Assembly: GCA_014529385.2 (NCBI GenBank)
Contig: CM043959.1
Location: 3,698,358 to 3,762,357, forward strand
Direction: 5' to 3'
Length of the DNA: 64,000 bases
Source: Adiantum capillus-veneris
Taxonomy: Eukaryota > Streptophyta > Polypodiopsida > Polypodiales > Pteridaceae
In this document: positions 1 to 12,200 of the stretch, piece by piece
Position numbering within the stretch: position 1 is the stretch's first letter
Layout: each line of letters begins with the position of its first letter
The notes under the pieces: model-generated
Told to the model about the DNA's origin: nothing
Databases searched by the model: none
The model's input: only the letters and a program-made list of their open reading frames with translations
Translations under genes and position numbers: made by a program

Positions 1-433
1 GAGTACTTAAAGTGAAAACTAAAAGCCACCCTTGTTGAGGAAACATGGATACAAGGTCCACCAAATGTCCAACCTAGACTACAAGAAAATAATTAGAGAT
101 TTGGCTTAGATTTGGATTCAAAGGCCACCACTTATTCAAGTAAGATAACTCCACTTGTTTAAGACAGTAATGTTTGAAGCCCCACCACTTGTCCAACCTA
201 GACATTGATTAAATTTTGGTAAGATTTATCACAAATCTAGAGTAGAATCAAGATTCTATGGCCAAGGTAGTCAAATATGTTAGACAACACACAAAGCATA
301 AGAGCACTCTAGATTCTCGTTGAGCATAAACTAAACAATAATCAAATGTTATATTCACTTGAGATTTCATCCATGAAAAATGAAAATGATGCATGTACTT
401 GAGATTTCCATCCATGTACAATACTTTACAATG
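1..433 (+). repeat. Dispersed copies of the GGTCCACCACTTGTCC motif, left edge
   Basis: Degenerate copies of the array motif occur here in plus orientation, for example 'aggtccaccaaatgtccaacc' near 53-75 and 'ccccaccacttgtccaacc' near 180-200. The motif therefore continues past the left edge of the window and past the 3' end of the SET-like exon. No coding sequence is seen. Confidence 0.7.
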
Positions 434-990
434 TCAAGTAAAGTTATAGTCAGCAAACAACTCTTCTCCTGCTTCAACTTGACAAATAGTCTCAATGCAT
501 ACATGGCCATATTCTTCTGACTTGATGTGTGAAGAGGTGCATTTATGCCAAGGTGGCAAATTTGGATCAAATGTATAGCGTACGTTGGGACAGACATTTG
601 TACTGTGAGAACTATTTATATAGCCCGACACGTTTCCTTCTTCTACACAACCAATAATGTATGATTGATCTTCCTCTTCTTCTATGTTTGGATCCTCTAG
701 AAGAGAATATTTATAAGCTCTTGGAAATATTTTGCATATCTTTTTCCAGTCTTGAAATCTATACTTATGCCCTCCATAGTTTAGAATAGTCAAACCACTT
801 TCCAGGGTAGTATGCACAAATAGCCCATAACCAGCTCCTTCAATACATGAAAGTCGCACTTCAAAATCCACACCGTTAATATGGAAAATTACATCTTTGG
901 GAATAGGAAAAGTTGGTGTCCCAAAAGGATCTTCATGCCAATCATAGTGTGAAATACATCTAGTTTTTATATCACTTAACTCCTTTGTGT
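434..990 (-). CDS. SET-domain-like protein, last coding exon
   Basis: The exon opens at a minus-strand acceptor (CTTTTTGCAG ending at 991) and runs in one frame to TGA at 434-436, about 185 residues. There is no ATG at its start, so it must be spliced to an upstream exon. The segment EGAGYGLFV is like the start of a SET domain, and GEELFADYNFT at the C-terminus matches the ELxxDY element that closes the SET active site. The NHSxxPN motif that binds the methyl donor in true SET enzymes is replaced by YINSSHSTNVCPNVRY, so catalytic activity is doubtful. It lies downstream of, and on the same strand as, the DGQHS gene, but the phases do not fit directly: this exon needs one preceding base, while the exon ending at 3573 leaves two. 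It could be a separate gene or be joined through an exon I did not find. SET-like assignment is by motif only. Confidence 0.55.
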
Positions 991-3572
991 CTGCAAAAAG
1001 AGAAAATATTATGCATAAAATAATGACAATATCAAAGAAAGATATCTTATTTTATAGTCCAATAGGTCATTGTATGGAGACTTAGAGTGCCTCTTACATG
1101 GTGGCCTCCAAGGTTTCCAAAAAATAAAATCATTGGAAAAAAAAGGCCACTGTGTCTCCAATCTATTGCCCATTTGAAGCATAGATACCACTCAGCCACC
1201 AAGGTCCACCACTTGTCCAAGCTAGACATGGAGCATTGACACAAGATCCAACACTTATCCAGAACCCTATAGTATATGTGGTAACATGGGATGCATTGAT
1301 GACACAAAAGTAGTCTAGCCTCCTCATCCATCTCTTTTTTCTTGTAGCCTAGAGGGATTAGTTTCAAGGTCTATCACTAGTCAAAAACTACACATAGAAC
1401 ATTGATACAAGGTTCCACCACATGTGAAACCTATCATCTCTAGTAGCATGGATGGTTTGATATTCAAGGTTCATCGCGTGTCCTACCTATACTCTATTGT
1501 AGCATATAGATTCTGGTTTGGTGGTACTACACTTGTCCAAACTTGGCTTGTTGTTGATATCTGGAGGTAATCAAGGGTCCTCCACTTGTCCAAGTTAGGC
1601 ATATAAAACAATTGCAAGGTCCACCATGTGTACAACATATGATTGATTATAGCATGCATGGTCTTATTTCATGGGCAACCATCTTCTCTCCAACATGTGT
1701 CCAACCTCGGCTCCATTGAAGCATGGAGAGAAGCAAGGTCCACCACTTATCAAAGCTATTATTTTCTCCCAGTGCTTTCAAAACCCATAATACGTTGTAC
1801 ATGGGGGGGGGGGATTCTTGTTTCAAGGTCCACCCTTGGCTAAGATTGGATCCATTGAAACATAAAGAGAAGCAAGCTCTACCATTTGTCCAAGCTAGGA
1901 GCCATTGAAACATGAAAACCCCATAATATGTTGTATACGAGGGGTGTTTTTCAAGGTCTACCACTTGTCTAAGCTATGGTCCATTGGAACATGGAGAGAA
2001 GCAAAGCTCCACCACTTTTCTAAGCTAGGATCCATTGAAACATGGAGAGAAGCAAGCTCCATTGTTTGTCTAAGCTAGGCTCCATTGGAACATGGAGAAA
2101 ACAAGCTCCACCACTTGCCTATTATTGCATAGAGATTCTGGTTTGAAGGTCCACCACTTGTCCAACCTTGCCTTCATGTATGGAGATAATCAAGAGTGCA
2201 ATGCTTCTCTAAGCTAGGGACATAAAAGAGTTTCAAGGTCCACTACATATACGATCTATGATGGGTTGTAGCATGGGAGGTTTCATTTTAAGGTTGACCA
2301 CTTCTCCAGCTCCGCTTGTCCAACCTCAGATCCATTGAAGAATGGAGAATAAAGGTGTACCAACTCTCCAAAATAGGCAGGACAATCTCTATAAAACCCA
2401 TGAATTGTTAATATATGCTATGCTGTGGAGTTTTGTTTGAAGTTCCACTCCTTATCCAAGCTACAATCCATTGAAGCATGGAACTAAGTAAGATATATCT
2501 CTAGTCCAAGATAGGATCCATTGAAACATAGAGAGAATCAAGGTCCACCACTTGTCCAAGCTATGCATGGGTAATTGATATAAGGACCACTACGTTTTCA
2601 CCTATACTATGCTCTATCATGGATGGTTTCATATCCCACCAATTTTCCAACCTATTTAGTAGGTTGTATTATGGGGGTTTGGTTTCAAGGTACTTCACTT
2701 GTCTAAGTGGGTTCCATTGAACCATGGAGAGAAACTATGTCTACCACTTGTCCGAAATATGCTCCTTTAAAACATAAAAACAAGGTCCACCACTTGTCCA
2801 AGCTAAAGTTTCTCTCCATTGAAGCATGGAGAGAAACAAGGTCTACCACCTGTCCAAAATATGCTCCATTGAAACATAAAAGCAAGGTCCACCACTTGTC
2901 CAAGCTAATATAACAAATGGGTGTTGGTTACAAGGTGTACCACACTTGTCTAAACTAGTCTTCTGTCCACAAGCTATATGAGCTTGTTTTGAAGGTCTAC
3001 CACACCTCTTGAAATTAGGATCCATGTAAGGTCCACCTTTTGTCAAGCTATGCATTTAATGAGTACTAAAACTAAGTAAATTGCAGTACTTAAATACCTT
3101 TCCAAGCTCATTAAGATTTTGGTCTCTAAGGCCGGCCACCACCACATGTCTAATCTATGCTCTAATTGATTACTTATGCTAGTTCTCAAAGTCCAAACAT
3201 AAGCTCCCTTCTAGCAAGGTTAGTTTAAATTTAGGCTCCAGCACCTGTCTAAGCTAGGTTCAATTTATGAAGCATCACCATTTAACCATGCTACGATCTA
3301 ATGTATCATATCAAGGGGGTATTGATAAAGGTCCAAAACTTATTGAGTTCAAGCTCTTAAGTAATTAAGTCTTTGTGAGTATTAAATGTTATAGTTTTAG
3401 TCTACAGATCCACCATTCAAAAACTCAAGTAATTTACTATTTACATTCAAACCTTGAATGCTTGAGATAAAAAATACAAACTCAATCAATACTATATAAA
3501 GCAAAATCTAACATTAAGAGTATCAAATCAGTAACAAGAAACACTAACATGCACAAGAAACTCAAAACATAC
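991..3572 (+). repeat. Intron-like or intergenic stretch filled with the array motif
   Basis: Between the SET-like exon and the next minus-strand exon the sequence is made of degenerate and exact copies of the same motif, all in plus orientation, for example the exact 20-mer at 2540-2559. Stretches of 'ccattgaa(a/g)catggagagaa' alternate with the motif, as in the main array. Short minus-strand frames reading 'DKWWTL' are just the motif translated and are not taken as genes. If the flanking minus-strand exons belong to one transcript, this is a repeat-filled intron of about 2.6 kb. Confidence 0.6.
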
Positions 3573-4951
3573 GTGTCTCCATTTCCAAAAAGTCCTCCAT
3601 TGACAGGATGGTGTTGTTGTTGTTCTTCTTCTCTTTGTGGAGAGCACTCCTCTGTAACAGGCACAATGTCGCCTGATTGCGAAGTGGATTGTTGAAGTCC
3701 AGCCCATTTTTCTATATCTTCATGAGACTTAACAAAGTCTAGCAGCATGGTCTCCACGCTTTTTGCCTCCTCCACACTATCAATTAAGCAGATAACTTCT
3801 TTTTTCTGTTGTATTCCTTCTTGTGCAACCAAGGAGCCATCACCAAAAACATCAACAAGCTTGCGGTCTTCAAAACAATATGTACGAATGTAGTGCTTGA
3901 CCAAAGCTCTTTTTTTGGCCTCCAAATATTGCAAATCTGACATATCGTTATCTGCTACTTGAAGAAGAGAACAATCAATTGGCATGGGATGTTCCTCTGA
4001 TCTTCTTCTCAGGTCTTCAAATGCATTGCCTTGTCCCAAGAAGGCAATAACTGTTAGGAATTGAATTGCTCCTTTGCAAGGAGCTGATGGAAAGTGATGC
4101 AATGCACCACAACAATGGTAGCTCAGATTATCTCCCATGGCGTGAAAGGCACATTGCAATTTTGTGAAGTTAGTGAAATCCACAAATGCAAGAAAGACAA
4201 ATCCAGGATCTGTTGACCCTCCAGCAATAGCCAAGATCCCATCCAAAGCATTGTTAAATGTCTCCTCACTCCACTTCAAATTGCCTCCAACGTTTTTTGT
4301 CATATCTAAAACACATAAGCCAATAGGCACTTTATTATTGAAGTGGCGCATCAAGTAGAGATTGCCTTCCATTTGTAGGCTCACCACATAGATTGACCAT
4401 GGCAAATCTCTAGGCTCAGTTTTCTCCTTTTGAAGGTGAATTGCCCATTGCATGTATTTTATTGCTCCATCTGGAAAAGCCATTTTCTTTGTTCCACGCG
4501 TCAAACTAGATCTGATCCATTCCTCGCATAGCATTAAAATTGTTTTATAAACAACATCATTGATGTTATACATTTTGACCACCTCCTCCCAGTCTTTACA
4601 TGGTGAAGACTCATTCAAATTGTTGAAGCCTTCAAGAAGTGCATCTTGAATCAATTTGTCTTGCTTCAACTGCTTGATTCGATCATACATGTCAGTTGCA
4701 TCACCATCCTTTGCACTCTTTGACAGTAAAATCTTCTCATCTCTAATCTCTTCTTGAATAGTCTTTACCTCTGATTCCTCAAGGCCACAAAGGTATCTAA
4801 ATACAGTTGTTGGGGGTTTCTTATTCTCCTCTTCTAGATTTTCAATGATTTCTATCCAGCAATCATAAACTAAATCAGAGTACGTGACCATGTGTGCCTG
4901 TTTAGCAATCCAACTTGCTGCTGCACTCATTCTTGCCAATCGAAGAAAAGC
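3573..4951 (-). CDS. Second recognised coding exon of the DGQHS/ParB-like gene, function unknown
   Basis: A long minus-strand exon of about 460 residues, joined in phase to the exon ending at 5036 by an 84-bp GT/AG intron: GAT|GTAAGT, then TTTTTAG|GCT, giving GWD-AFLRLARM across the junction. The protein is mixed alpha/beta, with hydrophobic patches such as GLCVLDMTKN and GFVFLAFVDF, a Cys/His-rich patch (YHCCGALHHFP) and a Q/H-rich tail (REEEQQQHHP). I recognise no family. A consensus-like donor (ACAC|GTATGT at 3572) follows near the end of the open frame. Beyond it the frame runs on to about 3482 as a hydrophobic tail, which could be intron read-through or a terminal membrane helix. Two bases are left over at the donor, so at least one further exon is expected. 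Confidence 0.6.
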
Positions 4952-5035
4952 CTAAAAAGAAATAGAGAAATAATTAAACTATTGAGCAAGATTTGTTAAT
5001 TAAACACTATCAAAAAGACAAAGAAAATAACTTAC
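4952..5035 (-). other. Intron, 84 bp, GT-AG
   Basis: On the minus strand the intron starts GTAAGTTATTTT and ends TTTCTTTTTAG. It is AT-rich and joins two long open frames in phase, which supports real splicing rather than chance open frames. Confidence 0.75.
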
Positions 5036-6222
5036 ATCCCATCCGGCACGAGATGCATGTCCCTCTGCAATTCCACTTGCTGCCTTTGGTGGTCGTCCTG
5101 AGAAGATCCATTGACTCCGTAAATGTCTCAATATTTGGCTGTAAGGTTGCTTGACATACAATGCCTGAGCCTCCTCATTTGCAATGGCAGATATAGCAGT
5201 TGCAACAAATGGAGGAGCATTCACAACAATGCGAGCCTTTCTAAATTTATACACGCTAATCAGTCTTTCAAAGATCTCTTTGTTGTTTTGTTCATTGTGA
5301 AGCAAAACTTTTGCAGCATAGATTGAATGCTGCCCATCAAGAATCCAATAATGATAATCTTTAATTTTTTGCTCCTCTACCTCTTCTACTGCCAAAGGAG
5401 TCCCCTTCTTTGATTTTGCATTTCGAACAGGCATCAAATATGCACATGCTGCAGGCTTGGTCGTACTCCGTGAAAATCCAAATAACACACTTTCAGCGTG
5501 TTTTTTATCCATAATACGTGCATTATAGTGATCAGGAGCAAGCCAACAATTTTGAATAGGGATATCAAATTCCCTATATTGGAAAGGAAAATAATTTATG
5601 TACTTATTCATTCCACCTGTATCTTTTTCTTGTCCTTTCATGGCCTCAGCTTCTAAAACATCTGGATCCACAATTCTCATCTTTGACATTGAACCCTCTG
5701 TTGATGAGGATGCCAAAGATGCCTTGTCTACATCCAAAATGGAACTAGTTCGCTTAGCTTTACTTTCTGCACTTTTGCTTGCTTCTTTGTGGATGGTGGT
5801 CGTGAAGCTTTCACCTTTTTTCGTTGTAGTGTGGCAATGATGGAGCTTTGAAGTTGATCTGCTGTGATATTTGGATTTGATTCTGCAAACTTCCATCCTC
5901 GAGAAAACATTGTCTCTTCTTTGTTTCTAGACATGCGCTCCAATGCATATGCTCCTGGAGATAGTTGAAATTCTAGATTCATTGGAACTAGAATGTCAAT
6001 GCATTCCACCTCTGGATGACTATCAACTACAGAGACAGATGCTTCCACAACTTGTCCAACATCTTCAAACAAGCTGTCATTCTCCTTTTTGGCAATAAAT
6101 AGATGCACCTTATGAAATTGTGCACCCTCTATACCATGTATGTCCAAATACCATTTCCTAAGATCATTGCAAGTATAGTCAACTGAGACAGCAACCCTTG
6201 CAACCTGTTTTTTTGGAGCCAT
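5036..6222 (-). CDS. DGQHS/ParB-like protein, first coding exon, with frameshift
   Basis: The ATG at 6222 lies six bases inside an exon that opens after TTTCAG at 6228; the protein begins MAPKKQVARVAVSVDYTCND. The frame runs to a stop at 5728, while a second frame open from 5896 carries the rest down to the donor at 5035. The switch must fall in the 170-bp overlap, possibly at the A6 run near 5816-5822, so the copy has a frameshift or a sequencing error. A Lys/Ser/Thr-rich linker joins the two parts. The second part holds FPFQYREFDIPI, then HYWILDGQHSIYAAKVLL near 5290-5350. DGQHxxxAA recalls the ParB/sulfiredoxin-like and DGQHR (DndB-like) fold, known for nuclease, nucleotide-binding or DNA-partition proteins. 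Membership is inferred from this motif alone. It is divergent to the transposase-like gene at 18912 and separated from it by the repeat arrays. Confidence 0.55.
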
Positions 6223-6245
6223 CTTTCCTGAAACAAAAAAAACCA
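6223..6245 (-). promoter_or_regulatory. Splice acceptor just upstream of the start codon (5'-leader intron)
   Basis: On the minus strand a pyrimidine-rich TTTTTTTGTTTCAG ends at 6228 and the ATG follows six bases later. This implies that the transcript starts far upstream and that an intron separates the leader from the coding exon. The same arrangement is seen at the divergent gene at 18912. Confidence 0.6.
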
Positions 6246-6289
6246 AATGTTATTTTAACATATACTTTTTTGTAATGGATTAAGTTTGT

Positions 6290-9200
6290 GTGAATACAAG
6301 TTCCACCACTTGTTCAAGCTAGATCTAAGCAAGTATACATAGTGATCATTTAAGCTAGTAAACTAAGGGAAGGGAGAAGTAAGGTCCACCACTTGTCCAA
6401 GCTCAGCTCTAGACAACATGGAGAGATTCGAGGTCTACTAATTGTCTAATATAGGCTAACTATATTGAAACATAGAGAGAAGCAAAGGTCCACCACTTGT
6501 CCAATCTAGGGTCCATTGAAACATGGAGAGAAGGATGCTCCACCATTTGTCCAAAATAGGCTCCATTGAAACATGAAGAGAAGCAAGATGCACCATGTCT
6601 TTGAGATGCTAGGCTCCATTGAAATACCTTAAACCCATGATATTTTGTATATGTGGGGTTTAAATTCAAGGTCCACCACTTGTCCAACCTATTATCCCTA
6701 GTAGCATGAGTGGTTTGGTCTCAAGATTCACCACTTTTCCACTCTATGTCATTATATTAAGAAGATCTGGGTGTTAAGGTCCACCACTTGTCCAACCTAT
6801 AAGGCTATATCTTAAATGGTATTATTTACCACCACTTGGAATGCACATGATGGGTTTTACATAGGGGTATGGTTCCAAGGTCCACCACTTGTCCAAGCTA
6901 ACTATATTGAAACATAGAGAGAATCAAAGGTCCACCACTTGTCCAAGCTAGGCTCCATTGAAACATGGAGAGAAGGATGCTCCACCATTTGTCCAAGCCA
7001 GGTTTGATTGAAACATGAAGAGAAGCAAGCTGCACCATGTCTCCAAAATGCTAGGCTCCATTGAAATATCTTAAACCCATGATATTTCGTACATGGGGGG
7101 TTTACATTCAAGGTCCACCACTTGTCCAACCTATCACTAGTAGAATGAGTGGTTTGATGTCAAGATTCACCACTTTTCCACTCTATGTCATTATATTAAG
7201 AAGATCTGGGTGTTAAGGTCCACCACTTGTCCATCCTATAAGGCTATATCTTAAAGGATATTCTTTCTCACCACTTGGAATGACCATGATAGGTTTTACA
7301 TGGGGGTTTGGTTCCAAGTTCCACCACTTGTCCAAGCTAACTCTATTGAAACATAGAAAGAAGCAAAGGTCCACCACTTGTCTAAGCTAGGGTCCATTGA
7401 AACATGGAGAGAAGGATGCTCCACCATTTTTCCAAGATAGGCTCCATTGAAACATGAAGAGAAGAAAGCTGCACCATGTCTCCAAGATGCTAAGATCCAT
7501 TGAAATACCTTAAACCCACGATATTTTGTACATGGGGAGTTTACATTCAAGGTCCACCACTTGTCCAACCTATTATCTCTAGTAGCATGAGTGGTTTGGT
7601 CTCAAGATTCACCACTTTTCCACTCTATGTCATTACGTTAAGAAGATCTGGGTGTTAAGGTCGACCACTTGTCCAACCTATAAGGGTATATCTTAAAGGG
7701 TATTCTTTCTCACCACTTGAAATGTCCATGATATGTTTTACATGGGGGTTTGGCTCCAAGGTCCACCACTTGTCCAAGCTAACTCTATTGAAACATAGAG
7801 AGAAACAAAGGTCCACCACTTGTCCAAGCTAGGCTCCATTGAAACATGGAGAGAAGGATCCTCTACCATTTGTCGAAGCTAACTCTATTGAAACATGGGG
7901 GGTTTACATTCAAGGTCCACCACTTGTCCAACCTATTAACGCTAGTAGCATGAGTGGTTTGGTCTCAAGATTCACCACTTTTTCACTCTATGTCATTATA
8001 TTAAGAATATTTGGGTGTTAAGGTCCACCACTTGTCCAACCTATAAGGCTATATCTTAAGGGTTATTCTTTCTCACCACTTGGAGTGACCAGCATAGGTT
8101 TTACATGGGGGTTTTGTTTCAAGGTCCACCACTTGTCCAAGCTAACTCTATTGAAACATAGAGAGAATCAAAGGTCCACCACTTGTCCAAGCTAGGGTCC
8201 ATTGAAACATGGAGAGAAGGATGCTCCACCATTTGTCCAAGATACGCTCCATTGAAACATGAAGAGAAGCAAGCTACACCATGTCTCCAAGATGCTAGGC
8301 TCCATTGAAATACCTCAAACCCATGATATTTTGAACATGGGGGGTTTACATTCAAGGTCCACCACTTGTCCAACCTATTATCTCTAGTAGCATGAGTGGT
8401 TTGGTCTCAAGATTGACCATTTTTCCACTCTATGTCATTCTATTAAGAATATCTGGGTGCTAAGGTCCACCACTTGTCCAACCTATAAGGCTATATCTTA
8501 AACTTTATTCTTTCCCACCACTTGGCGTTACCAAGATAGGTTTTACATGGGAGTTTGGTTCCAAGGCCCACCACTTGTCCAAGCTAACTCTATTGAAACA
8601 TAGAGAGAAGCAAAGGTCCACCACTTGTCCAAGCTAGGCTCCATTGAAACATGGAGAGAAGGATGCTCCACCATTTTTGCAAGATAGGCTCCATTGAAAC
8701 ATGAAGGAAAGCAATCTGCACCATGTCTCCAAGATGCTAGGCTCCATTGAAATACTTTAAACCCATGATATTTCGTACATGGGGGGTTTACATTCAAGGT
8801 CCACCACTTGTCCAACCTATTATTCTTAGTAGCATGAGTGGTTTGGTCTCAAGATTTACCACTTTTCCACTCTATGTCGTTATATTATGAAGATCTAGGT
8901 TTTAAGGTCGACCACTTGTCCAATCTATAAGGCTAGATCTTAAAGGGTATTATTTCTCACCACTTGGAATGACCATGATATGTTTTACATGGGGGTTTGG
9001 TTTCACGGTTCACCACTTGTCCAAGCTAACTCTATGGAAACATAGAGAGAAGCAAATGTCCACCACTTGTCCAAGCTAGGCTCCACTGAGACATTTAGAG
9101 AAGGATGATCCCCCATTGGTGGAAGATAGGCTTCATTGAAACATGAAAAGAAGCAAGTTGCACCATGTCTCAAGATTCTAGGATCCATTGAAATACCTTA

Positions 9201-12200
9201 AACCCACGATATTGTTTACATGTGGGGTTTAACGTCAAGGTCAGTCACTTTTCCAAGCTATTATCCCTAGTAGCATGAGTGGTTTGGTCTCAAGATTCAC
9301 CACTTTTCCACTCTATGTCATTATATAAGAAGATCTAGGTGTTAAGGTCGACCACTTGTCCAACCTATAAGGGTATATCTTAAAGGGTATTCTTTCTCAC
9401 CACTTGAAATGTCCATGATATGTTTTACATAGGGGTTTGGTTCCAAGGTCCACCACTTATCCAAGCTAACTTTATTCTTCTCATAGAGAGAAGCAAAAGG
9501 TCCACCACTTGTCCAAGCTAGGCTCCATTGAAACATGGAGAGAAGGATGCTCCACCATTTGTCGAAGCTAACTCTATTGAAACATGGAAGGTTTACATTC
9601 AAGGTCCACCAGTTGTCCAACCTATTAACGCTAGTAGCATGAGGGGTTTGGTCTCAAGATTCACCACTTTTTCACTCTGTGTCATTATATTAAGAATATT
9701 TGGGTATTAAGGTCCACCACTTGTCCAACCTATAAGACTATATCTTAATGGTTATTCTTTCTGACCACTTGGAGTGACCATGAAAGGTTTTACATGGGGG
9801 TTTGGTTCCAAGGTCCACCACTTGTCCAAGCTAACTCTATTGAAACATAGAGAGAAGCAAAGGTCCACCACTTGTCTAAGCTAGGGTCTATTGAAACATG
9901 GAGAGAAGGATGCTCCACCATTTGTCCAAGATAGACTCCATTGAAACATGAAGAGAAGCAAGCTGCACCATATCTCCAAGATGCTAACCTCCATCGAAAT
10001 ACCTTAAACCCACGTTATTTTGTACATGGGTAGTTTACATTCAAGATCAACAATTTGTCCAACCTATTATCACTAGTAGCATGAGTGGTTTGCTCTCAAG
10101 ATTCACCACTTTTCCACTCTCTGTCATTATATTAAGAATATTTGGGTGTTAAGGTCCACCACTTGTCCAACCTATAAGACTATATCTTAATGGTTATTCT
10201 TTCTCACCCCTTGAAAGACTATATCTTAATGGTTATCCCTAGCTATTATTGCTAGTAGACTGAGTGGTTTGGTCTCAAGATTCACCACTTTTATTAAGAA
10301 TATGTGGGTGTTAAGGTCCACCACTTGTCCAACCTATAAGGCTACATCTTAAAGGTTATTCTTTCTTACTACTTGGAGTGACCATGATAGGTTTTACATG
10401 GGGGTTTGGTTCCAAGGTCCACCACTTGTCCAAGCTAACTCTATTGAAACATAGAGAGAAGCAAAGGTCCACCCCTTGTCTAAGCTAAGGTCCATTGAAA
10501 CATGGAGAAAAGGATGCTCCACCATTTGTCCAAGGTAGGCTCCATTGAAACATGAGGAGAAGCAAGGTGCACCATGTCTCCAAGATGCTAGGCTCCATCG
10601 AAAAACATTAAACCCACGATATGTCGTAGATGAGGGGTTTACATTCAAGGTCCAACACTTGTCCAAGCTATTATTGGTAGTAGCCTGAGTGGTTTGGTCT
10701 CAAGATTCACCACTTTTCCACTCTATGTCATTATATTAAGAATATGCGCGTGTTAAGGTCCACCACTTGTCCAACCTATAAGGCTACATCTTAAAGGTTA
10801 TTCTTTATTACCACTTGGAGTGACCATGATAGGTTTTACATGGGGGTTTGGTTCCAAGGTCCACCACTTGTCCAAGCTAACTCTATTGAAACATAGAGAG
10901 AAACAAAGGTCCACCACTTGTCCAAGCTAGGGTCCATTGAAACATGGAGAGAAGGATGCTCCACCATTTGTCCAAGATAGGCTCCATTGAAACATGACGA
11001 GAAGCAAGCTGCACCATGTCTCCAAGATGCTAGGCTCCATCGAAATACATTAAACCCACGATATTTCGTAGATGAGGGGTTTACATTCAAGGTCCACCAC
11101 TTGTCCAAGCTATTATTGCTAGTAGCCTGAGTGGTTTGGTCTCAAGATTCACCACTTTTATTAAGAATATGTGGGTGTTAAGGTCCACCACTTGTCCAAC
11201 CTATAAGGCTACATCTTAAAGGTTATTCTTTCTTACTACTTGGAGTGACCATGATAGGTTTTACATGGGGGTTTGGTTCCAAGGTCCACCACTTGTCCAA
11301 GCTAACTCTATTGAAACATAGAGAGAAGCAAAGGTCCACCCCTTGTCTAAGCTAGGGTCCATTGAAACATGGAGAGAAGGATGCTCCACCATTTGTCCAA
11401 GGTAGGCTCCATTGAAACATGAGGAGAAGCAAGGTGCACCATGTCTCCAAGATGCTAGGCTCCATCGAAAAACATTAAACCCACGATATGTCGTAGATGA
11501 GGGGTTTACATTCAAGGTCCAACACTTGTCCAAGCTATTATTGCTAGTAGCCTGAGTGGTTTGGTCTCAAGATTCACCACTTTTCCACTCTATGTCATTA
11601 TATTAAGAATATGCGCGTGTTAAGGTCCACCACTTGTCCAACCTATAAGGCTACATCTTAAAGGTTATTCTTTATTACCACTTGGAGTGACCATGATAGG
11701 TTTTACATGGGGGTTTGGTTCCAAGGTCCACCACTTGTCCAAGCTAACTCTATTGAAACATAGAGAGAAACAAAGGTCCACCACTTGTCCAAGCTAGGGT
11801 CCATTGAAACATGGAGAGAAGGATGCTCCACCATTTGTCCAAGATAGGCTCCATTGAAACATGACGAGAAGCAAGCTGCACCATGTCTCCAAGATGCTAG
11901 GCTCCATCGAAATACATTAAACCCACGATATTTCGTAGATGAGGGGTTTACATTCAAGGTCCACCACTTGTCCAAGCTATTATTGGCTAGTAGCCTGAGT
12001 GGTTTGGTCTCAAGATTCACCACTTTTATTAAGAATATGTGGGTGTTAAGGTCCACCACTTGTCCAACCTATAAGGCTACATCTTAAAGGTTATTCTTTC
12101 TTACTACTTGGAGTGACCATGATAGGTTTTACATGGGGGTTTGGTTCCAAGGTCCACCACTTGTCCAAGCTAACTCTATTGAAACATAGAGAGAAGCAAA

